DNA of 64,000 nucleotides from Anaerolinea thermophila UNI-1 (GTDB taxonomy: Bacteria; Chloroflexota; Anaerolineae; Anaerolineales; Anaerolineaceae). Below are positions 15,153-24,405 of this stretch, one piece after another. Below the pieces are notes generated by a model. The model made no database searches. It was given only the letters and a program-made list of their open reading frames with translations, and had not been told where the DNA came from. Numbering within the stretch: the first letter of the stretch is position 1; every line of letters begins with the position of its first letter. The position numbers and the translations under genes were made by a program. The stretch covers positions 496,001-560,000 of the forward strand of contig NC_014960.1 in the NCBI RefSeq assembly GCF_000199675.1, written 5' to 3'.

Positions 15153-18100
15153 ATGGAACAGCATTTTCCCATCACGGCGACCAAAATCTTTGTTCCCCGC
15201 CGCCGCGAGGAGATTCTCTCGCGCCCGCGTTTGCTGGATTTGTTGAAGCAATGGAGCGATTTACGCCTGATTATTGTGGCAGCGCCGGCGGGATATGGAA
15301 AAACTTCCCTGCTGGTGGATTATGCCACTCAATCGCGTATGCCGGTATGCTGGCTGGGGCTGGATTTGCTCGATCAGACTCTGCCCAGATTGGTGGCGCA
15401 TCTGATTGCTTCCATTCGGCAGAATTTCCCCGCTTTTGGGATTGCCAGTTTAGCCGCCTTGCAGGGGTGGAGTGCCGGTAGCCTGCAGGACGAGGCGCTG
15501 GTTTCCATGATTGCCAATGACCTCTACGAACACACCCCCGAACACTTCTTCCTGATTCTGGATGATTATCATCTCATCGAAGAAAGCCGTGCGGTGGTGC
15601 AGTTCTTGAACGACCTGATTCAGCGGGTGGATGAGAACTGTCATTTCATTATTTCCTCGCGTACCCTGCTCAATCTGCCGGATATGCCCTTGCTGGTGGC
15701 GCGTTCGCAGGTAGGGGGGCTTTCTTTTGAGGAATTAGCCTTTCAACCGGCGGAAATTCAGCAACTGTGGCTCAGAAACTTTCAGATTCCCCTCTCTGAG
15801 CAGGAAGCCGCACAACTGGCGCGCGATACCGAGGGCTGGATTACCGGCATCCTGCTCAGTCATCAGGCGCCGGGGGGCAGGCGGGAGGAACGTCTGCGCG
15901 GGGCAAGGGTTGCGGGGGTGGGATTGTACGAATATCTGGCGCAACAGGTGCTGGAGCGCCAGCCGCCGCAGATGCAGGAATTTCTTCTGCACACTTCCCT
16001 GCTGGAAGAGTTTGATGCCGAACTGTGCCAGGAAGTACTGGGTGAGCCACCCGAAGGCATGTCCTGGCAGGCGTGGATGGAACAAGCCCTGCGTGCCAAC
16101 CTCTTTATTCAACCGGTGGGTACAGATCGGATTTTCCTGCGTTACCATCATCTCTTCCGCGACTTTTTGCAAGCCCGCATTGCCCGTTTGTACCCTGAAC
16201 GTACTCAGCAGATTCTTCTCACGCTGGCTGAGGTTTGGGCAAAGCGCGGCGAGTGGGAGCGGGCGTACGCCGTTTATCGCCGTCTGGGGCAGGAAGAATG
16301 GATTGCTTACCTGGTGGAGCGCGCCGCTACTGATTTAATTGCCCGCGGGAACATTCAAACCCTCGGGGAATGGCTGGAAGCCCTGCCGGAAACATACCGC
16401 AATCGTCCCGCCATTTTGTCCTCACTGGGGACGGTGTATGTCACCCGTGGGAACACTCCTCAGGGCATTCAACTGCTCGATCGGGCGATTGTGGCTTATC
16501 AGAACAGCGAGGATAAACCGGGATTGGCGCGGACGCTGGTGCGCCGGGCAACGGCTTTGCGCTTGCAGGGAAACTACCTTGCCGCGATGGAAGATACCCG
16601 CCAGGCGCTTGAGGTGATGAGTGGGAGCGAGGGGGAAGCGTCCCTGCGTGGGGATGCTTTGAATGAACTGGGACTGGCGAATTTTTACCTGGGGCATCCA
16701 CAGGATGCCCTCAACGTTCTGGAGCAAGCGGCAGACCTCTTCCGTAAAAACCGCGATGCCGAGAGCGCGGCGAAGAACGCCATGCATCGGGGGATGGTGG
16801 CGCGTGCCATGGGGTGCTTTGGGGATGCCGAGCGCTTTTACCACGAAGCCCTGCAACACTACCAGAAAAATCAGAACCTCATCTGGCAAGCCAATGTGTT
16901 GAACAACCTGGGGGTGCTCAAGCAGTATCGGGGAGATTACGAAGGCGCGGCGCTGGCGTTTGAGAAGGTGGTGCAGTACGCCCATCTTGCTGGGTACAAT
17001 CGTCTGGAAGCCTATGGGCTTGCCGGAATTGCCGAACTGTACCGCGACTTAAACGCTACGGCAGAGGCGCGCCAGGCGTGTCAGCGGGCGCGCGCGGTTG
17101 CCTCTCAGATTGATGACCGCTTCCTGCTCTTTTACTTAAACCTTCTGGAAGCCAGCCTTTCTATCCTGGAACAGAACTGGACGCAAGCCCGGCGGGAATT
17201 GGAACTCGCTCGTTCTTTGATGGGAGAGGGGGCTTCGCCCTATCAGCAACAATTGTTTACCCTGGCGCAGGCACACCTGGCTTTACACCATCATCCTTCT
17301 GAAACTGTCCTGGCAGAACTGCGTCGGGCGCGGAAGGTTTTGGAAGATGCCAGCCGGCGTACAGATTCCCTGCATGCCACCTGCCTGGTTGCCGGAATGG
17401 CTTATCTCCTGAAAGACACGTACACGGCCTGCCGGGAACTGAGTACCCTTCATGAAGCCTTGCAGGATGCCGATTTGAATCACACCGCCACACTCTGCGC
17501 CTTACAGATTCGTCATGTGCTGGCTGCCATGCGTGAAAGCGAATGTTCTGGGATGGTTTTGGAATTACAGGAAGCCATCAGTGCATTTGAGAGACGTATT
17601 CCTCTGCTTAAACAAGCCTTGCGCCGTCACCTGCAGACGGTGCCGCTGGGTCCTCCCAAACTTTCCATTCAAACGCTGGGAAAGGTGCAGATTCGCCTGA
17701 ACGGTCGGCTGGTTCCCAATTCTGCCTGGGTGACCAAGACCTCACGAGAATTGTTCTTACTGCTGGTAGCCTCCCCCGAAGGGCTTTCTAAAGAGCAAAT
17801 CGGTGAAATCCTCTGGCCCGACTCTGAACCTGAAGACCTGAACTATCGCTTTAAGAATGCCATCTACCGCTTGCGGCGGGCGGTAGGCAAAGAAGCCATC
17901 CTGTGGGAAGGGGATATTTACCGTTTTAATCGCGCGCTGGATTACGAGGAAGATGCCGAAATCTTCCTGAAGGAAATTGAACTGGCAGAGACCAGTGACG
18001 ACCTGGAAAAGACTATTGCGCATTACCAGCAAGCCATCCGCCTGTACCGGGGGGCATACCTGCCCGATGTAGAGGGCAGTTGGGCGCATCTCCGCCGTCA

Positions 18101-18380
18101 GAAACTGCGCGGAAAATACCTGCAGGGGCTGTTACAACTGGCAAATTTGGAGTTTCGCCACAAGCACTATGAGGAAGCCCTGAATGCCGTGCAGAAATTG
18201 CTGGAAGAAGATGCCTGCATGGAAGAAGCCCACCGCCTGGCAATGCTCATCTACGCCGCGATGGGCAACCGCACGGCGGTGATGCGTCAGTACGAAGCCT
18301 GTCAGGCAGCGCTGAAACGCGAGTTCAACGCGCTACCTAGCGAGGAAACCCGGCAGTTATTCAAAATGCTCACCCGTTAA
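15153..18380 (+). CDS. MalT-like STAND ATPase with TPR and C-terminal wHTH-BTAD (SARP-type) regulator
   Basis: The protein has 1075 residues. The N-terminal STAND-type NTPase has Walker A APAGYGKTS (about 44-52) and a Walker B-like HFFLILDDYH (about 130-139). Residues about 370-800 are TPR-like helical repeats. The C-terminus has an OmpR/SARP winged helix (about 835-925, with LSKEQIGEILWPDSEPEDLN) and a bacterial transcriptional activation domain (about 930-1070). Such proteins work as ATP-dependent, ligand-triggered activators. The inducer and targets are unknown; the adjacent secreted pair is a candidate. The stop overlaps the convergent Nudix gene by 24 bases. GCAGGGA is a weak ribosome site. 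Confidence 0.92.
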   Translation: MEQHFPITATKIFVPRRREEILSRPRLLDLLKQWSDLRLIIVAAPAGYGKTSLLVDYATQSRMPVCWLGLDLLDQTLPRLVAHLIASIRQNFPAFGIASLAALQGWSAGSLQDEALVSMIANDLYEHTPEHFFLILDDYHLIEESRAVVQFLNDLIQRVDENCHFIISSRTLLNLPDMPLLVARSQVGGLSFEELAFQPAEIQQLWLRNFQIPLSEQEAAQLARDTEGWITGILLSHQAPGGRREERLRGARVAGVGLYEYLAQQVLERQPPQMQEFLLHTSLLEEFDAELCQEVLGEPPEGMSWQAWMEQALRANLFIQPVGTDRIFLRYHHLFRDFLQARIARLYPERTQQILLTLAEVWAKRGEWERAYAVYRRLGQEEWIAYLVERAATDLIARGNIQTLGEWLEALPETYRNRPAILSSLGTVYVTRGNTPQGIQLLDRAIVAYQNSEDKPGLARTLVRRATALRLQGNYLAAMEDTRQALEVMSGSEGEASLRGDALNELGLANFYLGHPQDALNVLEQAADLFRKNRDAESAAKNAMHRGMVARAMGCFGDAERFYHEALQHYQKNQNLIWQANVLNNLGVLKQYRGDYEGAALAFEKVVQYAHLAGYNRLEAYGLAGIAELYRDLNATAEARQACQRARAVASQIDDRFLLFYLNLLEASLSILEQNWTQARRELELARSLMGEGASPYQQQLFTLAQAHLALHHHPSETVLAELRRARKVLEDASRRTDSLHATCLVAGMAYLLKDTYTACRELSTLHEALQDADLNHTATLCALQIRHVLAAMRESECSGMVLELQEAISAFERRIPLLKQALRRHLQTVPLGPPKLSIQTLGKVQIRLNGRLVPNSAWVTKTSRELFLLLVASPEGLSKEQIGEILWPDSEPEDLNYRFKNAIYRLRRAVGKEAILWEGDIYRFNRALDYEEDAEIFLKEIELAETSDDLEKTIAHYQQAIRLYRGAYLPDVEGSWAHLRRQKLRGKYLQGLLQLANLEFRHKHYEEALNAVQKLLEEDACMEEAHRLAMLIYAAMGNRTAVMRQYEACQAALKREFNALPSEETRQLFKMLTR

Positions 18381-18899
18381 CTCGGGCAGTGCCAGGAAGA
18401 GCGCCACCAGCGTCTTCCCGTCCTCCAATTCTCCCCGTTGTGCCATCGCCAGCGCTTCTTGAAACGGCAGAGAAACCCGTTCGATGAATTCGTCTTCATC
18501 CTGAGGAAGCGGGGCGGGGGTCAAGCCGGTGGCTAAAAACACGTGCATGTACTCGGTGGAATATCCCGGTGCCATGAAGAAGCCCCCCAGACGTTTCAAC
18601 GTCCTTGCCGCCATACCGATTTCTTCGCGCACTTCCCGTGCCGCCCCTTCCAGTGGATCTTCTCCCGCATGCAGGACACCCGCAGGCAGTTCCAGCAGAG
18701 AACGTTCTGCGCCCAGTCGGTACTGGCGCACAAACCAGATATTTCCCGCCTCGTCCAGCGGCAGGATGGTCACTGCCCCTTCGTGTTCTACCAGATCGTA
18801 GGTTTGGGATTTGCCGTTGGGCAGGCGCAGGGTATGCTGAGCCACGGTAAATACCCGCCCGGTATGCAGTATGGTACGGTTGAGCCGTTCAAAAGCCAT
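18357..18899 (-). CDS. Nudix hydrolase, ADP-ribose pyrophosphatase type
   Basis: The protein has 180 residues from ATG 18899, with AGGAGG six bases upstream. The full Nudix box is present: G, five residues, E, seven residues, REVREEIGM, within the LLELPAG...GEDPLEGAAREVREEIGM region (about 74-100). The preceding LLELPAG and the following GGFFMAPGYSTEYMHVFLA are typical of ADP-ribose/ADP-sugar pyrophosphatases. It would cleave ADP-ribose to AMP and ribose-5-phosphate. The 3' end overlaps the convergent regulator gene by 24 bases. Confidence 0.9.
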   Translation of the reverse strand: MAFERLNRTILHTGRVFTVAQHTLRLPNGKSQTYDLVEHEGAVTILPLDEAGNIWFVRQYRLGAERSLLELPAGVLHAGEDPLEGAAREVREEIGMAARTLKRLGGFFMAPGYSTEYMHVFLATGLTPAPLPQDEDEFIERVSLPFQEALAMAQRGELEDGKTLVALFLALPELTGEHFE

Positions 18900-18919
18900 G
18901 AAAACCTCCTGTAAAGAAT

Positions 18920-18948
18920 GAAAAGGAGGCGGGGTAAAAGCCCCGCCT
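18920..18948 (-). terminator. Terminator after the LysM lipoprotein gene
   Basis: A GC-rich stem (GGCGGGG 18928-18934 with CCCCGCC 18941-18947) with a 6-base loop lies between the LysM and Nudix genes. The minus-strand tail reads TCCTTTT, fitting an intrinsic terminator of the LysM transcript. Confidence 0.75.
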
Positions 18949-18976
18949 TCCATGCTGATTCTGATAAGGTAGGGAA

Positions 18977-19612
18977 TTATGGAATCTTCAGTGTCATGCC
19001 CGGTTTGACGTCATTGGGGCTGTTCAAACCGTTAGCCGCAAGGATGGCTTCCGGCGAGACATCGCCAAAGTAACAGGCAATCGTGTAGACTGTATCACCC
19101 GCGGCTACCTTGTAATCGGTGTGCTTGCGCAAGGCGCGGGGACCATAAGCCGCTTCGTTCCAGTTGCCGCTGGAGGGGATCTTCAGCACGGTGCCTACCG
19201 CAGGACGGGAATTCATGTTCAGCCCGTTGAGCGAGAACAGGGCATTGAGGTCCAGGTCATAACGGCGGGCAATGCAGATGGGCCATTCACCCTTTTGCAA
19301 GGTATAGGTTGAAGGACGCTCCAACGTGGGAATGGGCTGGGGCTGAGGTGCCTGCGCGGTGGGCTGGGGCTGTTCTGCCTGTTGAGGCACGGGTGTGGGC
19401 GCTTCTACCTGGGGAGTGGCTGTGGCAATCTGCGGTTGAGCCTGCGCCGTTTGAGTTTGTACGGCGTTGGCAACGGAGGTGGGAGTAGGGAAGAGAACCC
19501 CCTGTTCCTGTGTGGGGGCTGGCGGGGTGGATGCCCGCAAGGTGCAGGCTGTGCTCAGTATCAGCACAACAAGAAGCACCATCATCCAGAAAAAGCGAAG
19601 CGACTTATTCAT
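18977..19612 (-). CDS. Lipoprotein with two LysM domains
   Basis: The protein has 211 residues. The lipoprotein signal ends in LSTAC (Cys23). A low-complexity Pro/Gln/Thr/Ala linker (about 28-98) leads to two LysM modules, about 101-146 (TYTLQKGEWPICIARRYDL) and about 165-211 (KVAAGDTVYTIACYFG). LysM binds N-acetylglucosamine-containing glycans such as peptidoglycan. Both modules contain an internal Cys (ICIA, IACY), an unusual feature often seen in this type of double-LysM protein. It is anchored outside the membrane. Confidence 0.9.
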   Translation of the reverse strand: MNKSLRFFWMMVLLVVLILSTACTLRASTPPAPTQEQGVLFPTPTSVANAVQTQTAQAQPQIATATPQVEAPTPVPQQAEQPQPTAQAPQPQPIPTLERPSTYTLQKGEWPICIARRYDLDLNALFSLNGLNMNSRPAVGTVLKIPSSGNWNEAAYGPRALRKHTDYKVAAGDTVYTIACYFGDVSPEAILAANGLNSPNDVKPGMTLKIP

Positions 19613-19976
19613 GACCTCAGTTCTCCTTCTGTGACCGGATGTGCTTGTCAGGAAAAAGAAACAACGCTGGCAATCCTGATAAATTCCGGTTTACTTTTCT
19701 ATATTTTAATCTTAATATTCTTCATCATAGTAGCATAAGGCATTTTGTGCGTCAAGCGCAATGCGATTGCAATTTTTTTCCTGTCTGCATACGTTGCAGG
19801 AATTGTGCCAGTTTTATGAGCAGGATTAGCCCTTTTTCGGATGAAAGCCCTCACCCGAAAGCATGACCTCAACAGAAAAGAGGTGGAATTTTTTATGAGT
19901 TTTACCGGTTTTATTGTATGATTATATTGTAAGAGGACTCAATTTACCTGAAAAATCTTATTACGAAGGGGAGCGC
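19613..19976 (+). promoter_or_regulatory. Intergenic region with prp promoter and two inverted repeats
   Basis: This gene-free region lies between the LysM and prpB starts. Possible prp promoter: TTTACC 19901-19906, 16-base spacer, TATATT 19923-19928. Two perfect short inverted repeats, GCAAT-GCG-ATTGC at 19758-19770 and CTGCA-TACGT-TGCAG at 19785-19799, could be regulator sites. No small gene is supported. Confidence 0.4.
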
Positions 19977-20870
19977 ATGGCAGAACAATCCTCGGCGGGC
20001 AGGCGTCTGCGTCAGGCGTTGGAGGAAGAAAAGCCCCTGCAGGTGGTAGGGGCCATTAACGCTTATGCCGCCTTGCTGGCGGAGCGGGCAGGTTTTCGCG
20101 CGCTCTACCTGTCCGGTGGTGGGGTGGCGGCGGCATCGCTGGGCGTGCCCGACCTGGGCATCACCACCCTGGACGACGTGCTTACCGATGTGCGCCGTAT
20201 TACTGATGCCACTTCCCTTCCTTTACTGGTGGATGCCGATACCGGCTTTGGCAGTGCTTTCAACATTGCCCGCACGGTGCGTTCGCTCATCAAAGCCGGG
20301 GCGGCAGGTATGCATATTGAAGATCAGGTGCAGGCAAAGCGTTGCGGACACCGCCCGGGAAAGCAGTTGGTTTCGGCGGATGAGATGGTCGACCGCATTA
20401 AAGCCGCTGTGGATGCGCGCACTGACCGGGATTTTGTCCTCATGGCGCGCACAGATGCCCTCGCCAACGAGGGACTGGAGGCGGCGCTGGAGCGTGCCCG
20501 CCGCTACGTCGAGGCGGGAGCAGATATGATTTTCGCCGAAGCCGTCACCGAGTTACCCCAGTATGCCGCTTTTGTGCAAGCCTGTGGTGTGCCGGTGCTG
20601 GCAAACCTGACCGAGTTTGGCAAAACTCCGCTGTACACGCTGGATGAACTGCGTGCGGCGGGGGTGAGCCTGGCGCTGTACCCGCTTTCGGCGTTCCGCG
20701 CCATGGCGGCGGCGGCGCTGGAAGTGTACCGCACCATCCGCGCGGAGGGCACTCAGGGGAGGGTGGTCCCGCTGATGCAAACCCGCGCTGAATTGTATGA
20801 GGTGCTGAATTACTACGCTTACGAGCAAAAACTGGATGAATTGTTTGGAAAGGAGAAGGGAGATGGCTGA
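19977..20870 (+). CDS. prpB: 2-methylisocitrate lyase
   Basis: The protein has 297 residues from ATG 19977 (AAGGGGA upstream; an in-frame ATG at 19914 lacks a ribosome site). The isocitrate-lyase-superfamily motif KRCGHRPGK (about 121-129) holds the active-site Cys, preceded by GMHIEDQ and DADTGFG (metal-binding Asp). It splits 2-methylisocitrate into pyruvate and succinate, the last step of the 2-methylcitrate cycle. Its stop overlaps prpC by 8 bases. Confidence 0.93.
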   Translation: MAEQSSAGRRLRQALEEEKPLQVVGAINAYAALLAERAGFRALYLSGGGVAAASLGVPDLGITTLDDVLTDVRRITDATSLPLLVDADTGFGSAFNIARTVRSLIKAGAAGMHIEDQVQAKRCGHRPGKQLVSADEMVDRIKAAVDARTDRDFVLMARTDALANEGLEAALERARRYVEAGADMIFAEAVTELPQYAAFVQACGVPVLANLTEFGKTPLYTLDELRAAGVSLALYPLSAFRAMAAAALEVYRTIRAEGTQGRVVPLMQTRAELYEVLNYYAYEQKLDELFGKEKGDG

Positions 20871-22020
20871 GATGAGTGTGGTTCAGGAGACGCCTCGAAA
20901 GAAATCGGTGGCGCTTTCGGGGGTGCCGGCGGGCAATACGGCTATTTGCCGGGTGGGCTTTGAAGGGAATGATCTGCGCTACCGCGGCTATGACATCAAC
21001 GATTTAGCCGAACATTCCACTTTTGAAGAGGTGGCTTTCTTACTGGTGCATGGCAAACTGCCTCTGGCATCGGAACTGGAGCGTTACCGTCTGAAACTTA
21101 AACGTCTGCGGGGCTTGCCTGCGCCGGTCAAAGCCGCGCTGGAGTTGATTCCTGCGGCGGCGCATCCCATGGATGTCCTGCGCACGGGGGTCTCCATGCT
21201 GGGGGCAACTCTGCCCGAACGTGAGGATCACAATGCCGAGGGCGCGCGCCACATTGCCGACCATCTGCTGGCAATTATGCCGTCCATTCTGCTCTACTGG
21301 TATCAGTATGCCCATCACGGGCGGCGCATTGAAGTAGAAACCGATGACGACTCCATCGCCGGGCATTTCCTGCACCTTCTGCACGGACGCCGTGCCAGCG
21401 ATTTGCATCAGCGCGCGCTGGACATCACCCTGATTCTCTACGCCGAGCATGAGTTTAACGCTTCGACTTTTACCACCCGTGTCATTGCTGGAACCGGCTC
21501 AGATATCTACTCGGCTATCACCGGCGGCATTGGTGCGTTGAAGGGCTTCAAGCATGGTGGCGCCAATGAAGGGGCAATGGAAATCATCGAGCGTTACCGC
21601 ACCCCCGACGAAGCCGAGAGGGACGTGCGCCGCATCATTAAAGAAAAAGGCATCATTTTGGGCTTTGGGCATCCGGTATATACCATTTCCGACCCGCGGG
21701 CGAAGATTCTTAAGGAACTTTCCTGCACTCTGTGCAAGGATTTCGGTGATGAGAGCATGTGCGATATCGCCGAGCGCATCGAGGCGGTGATGTGGGAGGA
21801 AAAGAACCTCTTCCCCAATCTGGACTGGTATGCCGCGGTGACTTATCACATGATGGGTATTCCCACCTTTATGTTCACACCGTTATTTGTGATGGCTCGT
21901 ACTGCAGGGTGGGCGGCGCATATCATCGAACAGCGCGAGGACGGCAAGATCATTCGTCCCTCAGCGAATTATATTGGACCCGAGCCAAGGGCGTATGTTC
22001 CTATCATGAAGCGCGGCTGA
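20863..22020 (+). CDS. prpC: 2-methylcitrate synthase / citrate synthase family
   Basis: The protein has 385 residues. Citrate-synthase traits are RVGFEGNDLRYRGYDI near the N-terminus, HEFNASTFTTRV (about 203-214, catalytic His region), GGANEGAM (about 236-243, second His replaced-context typical of the family) and GFGHPVYTISDPRA (catalytic Asp/His region). It joins propionyl-CoA with oxaloacetate. Context with prpB and prpD fixes the name, although the enzyme could also use acetyl-CoA. AGGAGAAGGG precedes the ATG, inside the end of prpB. Confidence 0.92.
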   Translation: MAEMSVVQETPRKKSVALSGVPAGNTAICRVGFEGNDLRYRGYDINDLAEHSTFEEVAFLLVHGKLPLASELERYRLKLKRLRGLPAPVKAALELIPAAAHPMDVLRTGVSMLGATLPEREDHNAEGARHIADHLLAIMPSILLYWYQYAHHGRRIEVETDDDSIAGHFLHLLHGRRASDLHQRALDITLILYAEHEFNASTFTTRVIAGTGSDIYSAITGGIGALKGFKHGGANEGAMEIIERYRTPDEAERDVRRIIKEKGIILGFGHPVYTISDPRAKILKELSCTLCKDFGDESMCDIAERIEAVMWEEKNLFPNLDWYAAVTYHMMGIPTFMFTPLFVMARTAGWAAHIIEQREDGKIIRPSANYIGPEPRAYVPIMKRG

Positions 22021-22032
22021 AAAGAGGTGAAG

Positions 22033-23475
22033 ATGAGCGGGGGGCATGGACAAGAGCGCGGGACGTTTGACCCGCTGATGGTGGAGATAGCCGATTACGT
22101 CACCCGCGCGCAGATTGACAGTTCCGAAGCCTACCACACCGCGCGCCTGTGCCTCATGGACTCGCTGGGCTGTGCGCTGGAAGCGCTGTCGTATCCTGCC
22201 TGCACCAAACTGTTGGGCCCGGTGGTGCCGGGAATCAGTGTGTTGAACGGGGCAAAAGTTCCCGGCACACCCTATCAACTTGACCCGGTGACGGCGGCGT
22301 TTAACCTGGGGGCAATGATTCGCTGGCTGGACTTCAACGATACCTGGCTGGCGGCAGAGTGGGGGCATCCTTCGGATAATTTGGGCGGTATCCTGATGAG
22401 TGCCGACTGGTTTTCGCGTCAGGCGGTGGCGGCGGGCAAGCGTCCGCTGATGGTGCGTGATGTGCTGACGGCGATGATCAAAGCCCATGAGATTCAGGGG
22501 GTGCTGGCGCTGGAAAATGCCTTCAACCGCGTAGGTCTGGATCACGTACTGCTGGTGCGGGTGGCAAGTGCGGCGGTGGTGACGGGCTTGCTGGGCGGTA
22601 CGCACGAGGACGTGCTGAATGCCGTCTCCAATGCCTGGGTGGATGGCGGCAGTCTGCGGGTGTACCGTCACGGCGCCAACACCGGCTCGCGCAAATCCTG
22701 GGCGGCGGGTGATGCCACCGCGCGGGGGGTGCGCCTGGCGCTGATGGCGCTGAAGGGCGAGATGGGCTATCCCGGCGCGCTCACCGCGCCCACCTGGGGC
22801 TTTCAGGACGTTTTCTTCAAAGGGCAACCCATCCGCCTGGGACGGGCGTTAGGCTCTTACGTTATGGAAAACGTGCTGTTCAAAGTATCCTTTCCGGCGG
22901 AATTTCACGCGCAAACGGCGGTGGAAGCGGCTTTCCAACTGCATCCGCTGGTCAAAGACCGCCTGGACGAGATTGAGAAGGTGGTCATCACCACCCACGA
23001 GTCCGCCCTGCGCATCATTGATAAGAAAGGACCGTTGCGCAACCCCGCCGACCGAGACCACTGCATTCAGTACATGACGGCCATCGGCTTGATCTTTGGA
23101 CGACTGACCGCCGAGGACTACGAGGACGAGCGCGCCGCCGATCCGCACATTGACGCCCTGCGGGAGAAGATGGTGTGCGTGGAAAATCCGCAGTACAGCC
23201 GCGATTACCTGGACCCGGACAAGCGTTCCATTGCCAACGCCGTGCAGGTGTTCTTCCGCGACGGCACGGCAACCCCGCAGGTAGCGGTAGAGTATCCGCT
23301 GGGGCATCGGCGCCGGCGAGCCGAAGCCCTGCCCCTGCTGGAAGCCAAGTTCCGCGCCAGTCTCCAGCGCCACCTTTCCCCGCGGCAGGGGGCGGCTATT
23401 CAGGCGCTGTTTGCCAACCCGGGCAGGCTGGAATCTGTGCCGGTACATGAGTTTGTGGATTTGTTTGCCTTGTAA
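22033..23475 (+). CDS. prpD: 2-methylcitrate dehydratase
   Basis: The protein has 480 residues from ATG 22033 (AAAGAGGTG at a good distance; a GTG at 22027 is less likely). MmgE/PrpD-family traits are DSLGCALEAL (about 36-45), RWLDFNDTWLAAEWGHPSDNL and KSWAAGDATARGVRLALMAL. It dehydrates 2-methylcitrate to 2-methyl-cis-aconitate. It is third in the prpBCD operon and is closed by a strong terminator. No separate aconitase partner or regulator is in the window. Confidence 0.93.
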   Translation: MSGGHGQERGTFDPLMVEIADYVTRAQIDSSEAYHTARLCLMDSLGCALEALSYPACTKLLGPVVPGISVLNGAKVPGTPYQLDPVTAAFNLGAMIRWLDFNDTWLAAEWGHPSDNLGGILMSADWFSRQAVAAGKRPLMVRDVLTAMIKAHEIQGVLALENAFNRVGLDHVLLVRVASAAVVTGLLGGTHEDVLNAVSNAWVDGGSLRVYRHGANTGSRKSWAAGDATARGVRLALMALKGEMGYPGALTAPTWGFQDVFFKGQPIRLGRALGSYVMENVLFKVSFPAEFHAQTAVEAAFQLHPLVKDRLDEIEKVVITTHESALRIIDKKGPLRNPADRDHCIQYMTAIGLIFGRLTAEDYEDERAADPHIDALREKMVCVENPQYSRDYLDPDKRSIANAVQVFFRDGTATPQVAVEYPLGHRRRRAEALPLLEAKFRASLQRHLSPRQGAAIQALFANPGRLESVPVHEFVDLFAL

Positions 23476-23502
23476 GTGCTGGGAGATTCTTTTGCTGAAG
23501 TC

Positions 23503-23534
23503 AGCCCTGCCCCGTCGTAATACGGGGCAGGGCT
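23503..23534 (+). terminator. Terminator of prpBCD
   Basis: A 13-bp perfect stem (AGCCCTGCCCCGT at 23503-23515, complement at 23522-23534) has a 6-base loop. The U-tract is short (TTTGG), yet the stem is very stable. Confidence 0.8.
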
Positions 23535-23685
23535 TTGGCATCTGAGGAAAGGCGGGCTTTTACAGATTTTTGGGATATTTCTTCATCCAAACCATGTGGT
23601 TAGTACTGTAACATTTTCTTGATAGAGGAAAATACTGTTTTTAACCATAAATACGAAGAGTAGTAGATCATCAAAAATTTTTGTG

Positions 23686-24396
23686 CTATTGGAAATCGGA
23701 AAGAAGTGCTTTTAATGTTTCTACTGCTTTTCTCAATGCAGGCTCAGTCATTTCTTTGAAGTAGGGTTGTTTATGGATTGGCTCATCTACTTTTCTTTCA
23801 CCTTCCAACAAAGTAATGATATTTAAGTCGACATCAAAATAAGATAAAAGCGTGTGAGTTGAGGTACTTCCATAGATAATTTTATTTAAGGGTTGAGAAT
23901 AGTCACCTCCTAACTGACTCTCTAATTGAATTAGAACACATTTTAGATTGGGTACAACCTCTTTAAGCAAAGTAAAATCAACCAAAATCCGCTTTAACAT
24001 AGCATTTTCAGTATATGCTTTGCACTCAATTCCCATTACAAATTGCCCATCAATACTTACGTGAACATCGGTTTTATGTCCATAAAAGTATTGCTCAATA
24101 TGTGCTTTAATATATTCTGCTACTTCAGCAGGACGAACTCGCCTTAGATATTCCGGCTTCAAAGGAATTTTGATATTTTCTCTAATAAAGCTTAATCTGT
24201 TAGGGTCCTCGCCTAGTTCTTCCCAAGCAATTTTAACCAAATTTTGGGCAATACCTTCTACAAGAATTCCTTTTGCTGAACGTACTGCCCCCCCATAAGC
24301 CCTATTGCCTTCCTCGTTATCAGCATGCGCTCTTTCATCGATACTACCAACCAAGATATTGTATGCATTTTGAATTTCTGCAATTTTGTGGGACAT
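23686..24396 (-). CDS. Type II restriction endonuclease (PD-(D/E)xK type)
   Basis: The protein has 236 residues. It is not a family I recognise by name, but a PD-(D/E)xK-like core is visible: KTDVHVSIDGQFVMGIECKAY (about 112-132) gives Asp, then the E-C-K triplet. It sits 9 bases behind a DNA methyltransferase gene on the same strand and has the same AT-rich composition, so it is called the cognate endonuclease of a restriction-modification system. It would cut unmodified DNA at an unknown site. The composition and position between unrelated metabolic genes suggest horizontal acquisition. Confidence 0.8.
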   Translation of the reverse strand: MSHKIAEIQNAYNILVGSIDERAHADNEEGNRAYGGAVRSAKGILVEGIAQNLVKIAWEELGEDPNRLSFIRENIKIPLKPEYLRRVRPAEVAEYIKAHIEQYFYGHKTDVHVSIDGQFVMGIECKAYTENAMLKRILVDFTLLKEVVPNLKCVLIQLESQLGGDYSQPLNKIIYGSTSTHTLLSYFDVDLNIITLLEGERKVDEPIHKQPYFKEMTEPALRKAVETLKALLSDFQ

Positions 24397-24405
24397 ACTT
24401 ATCTC

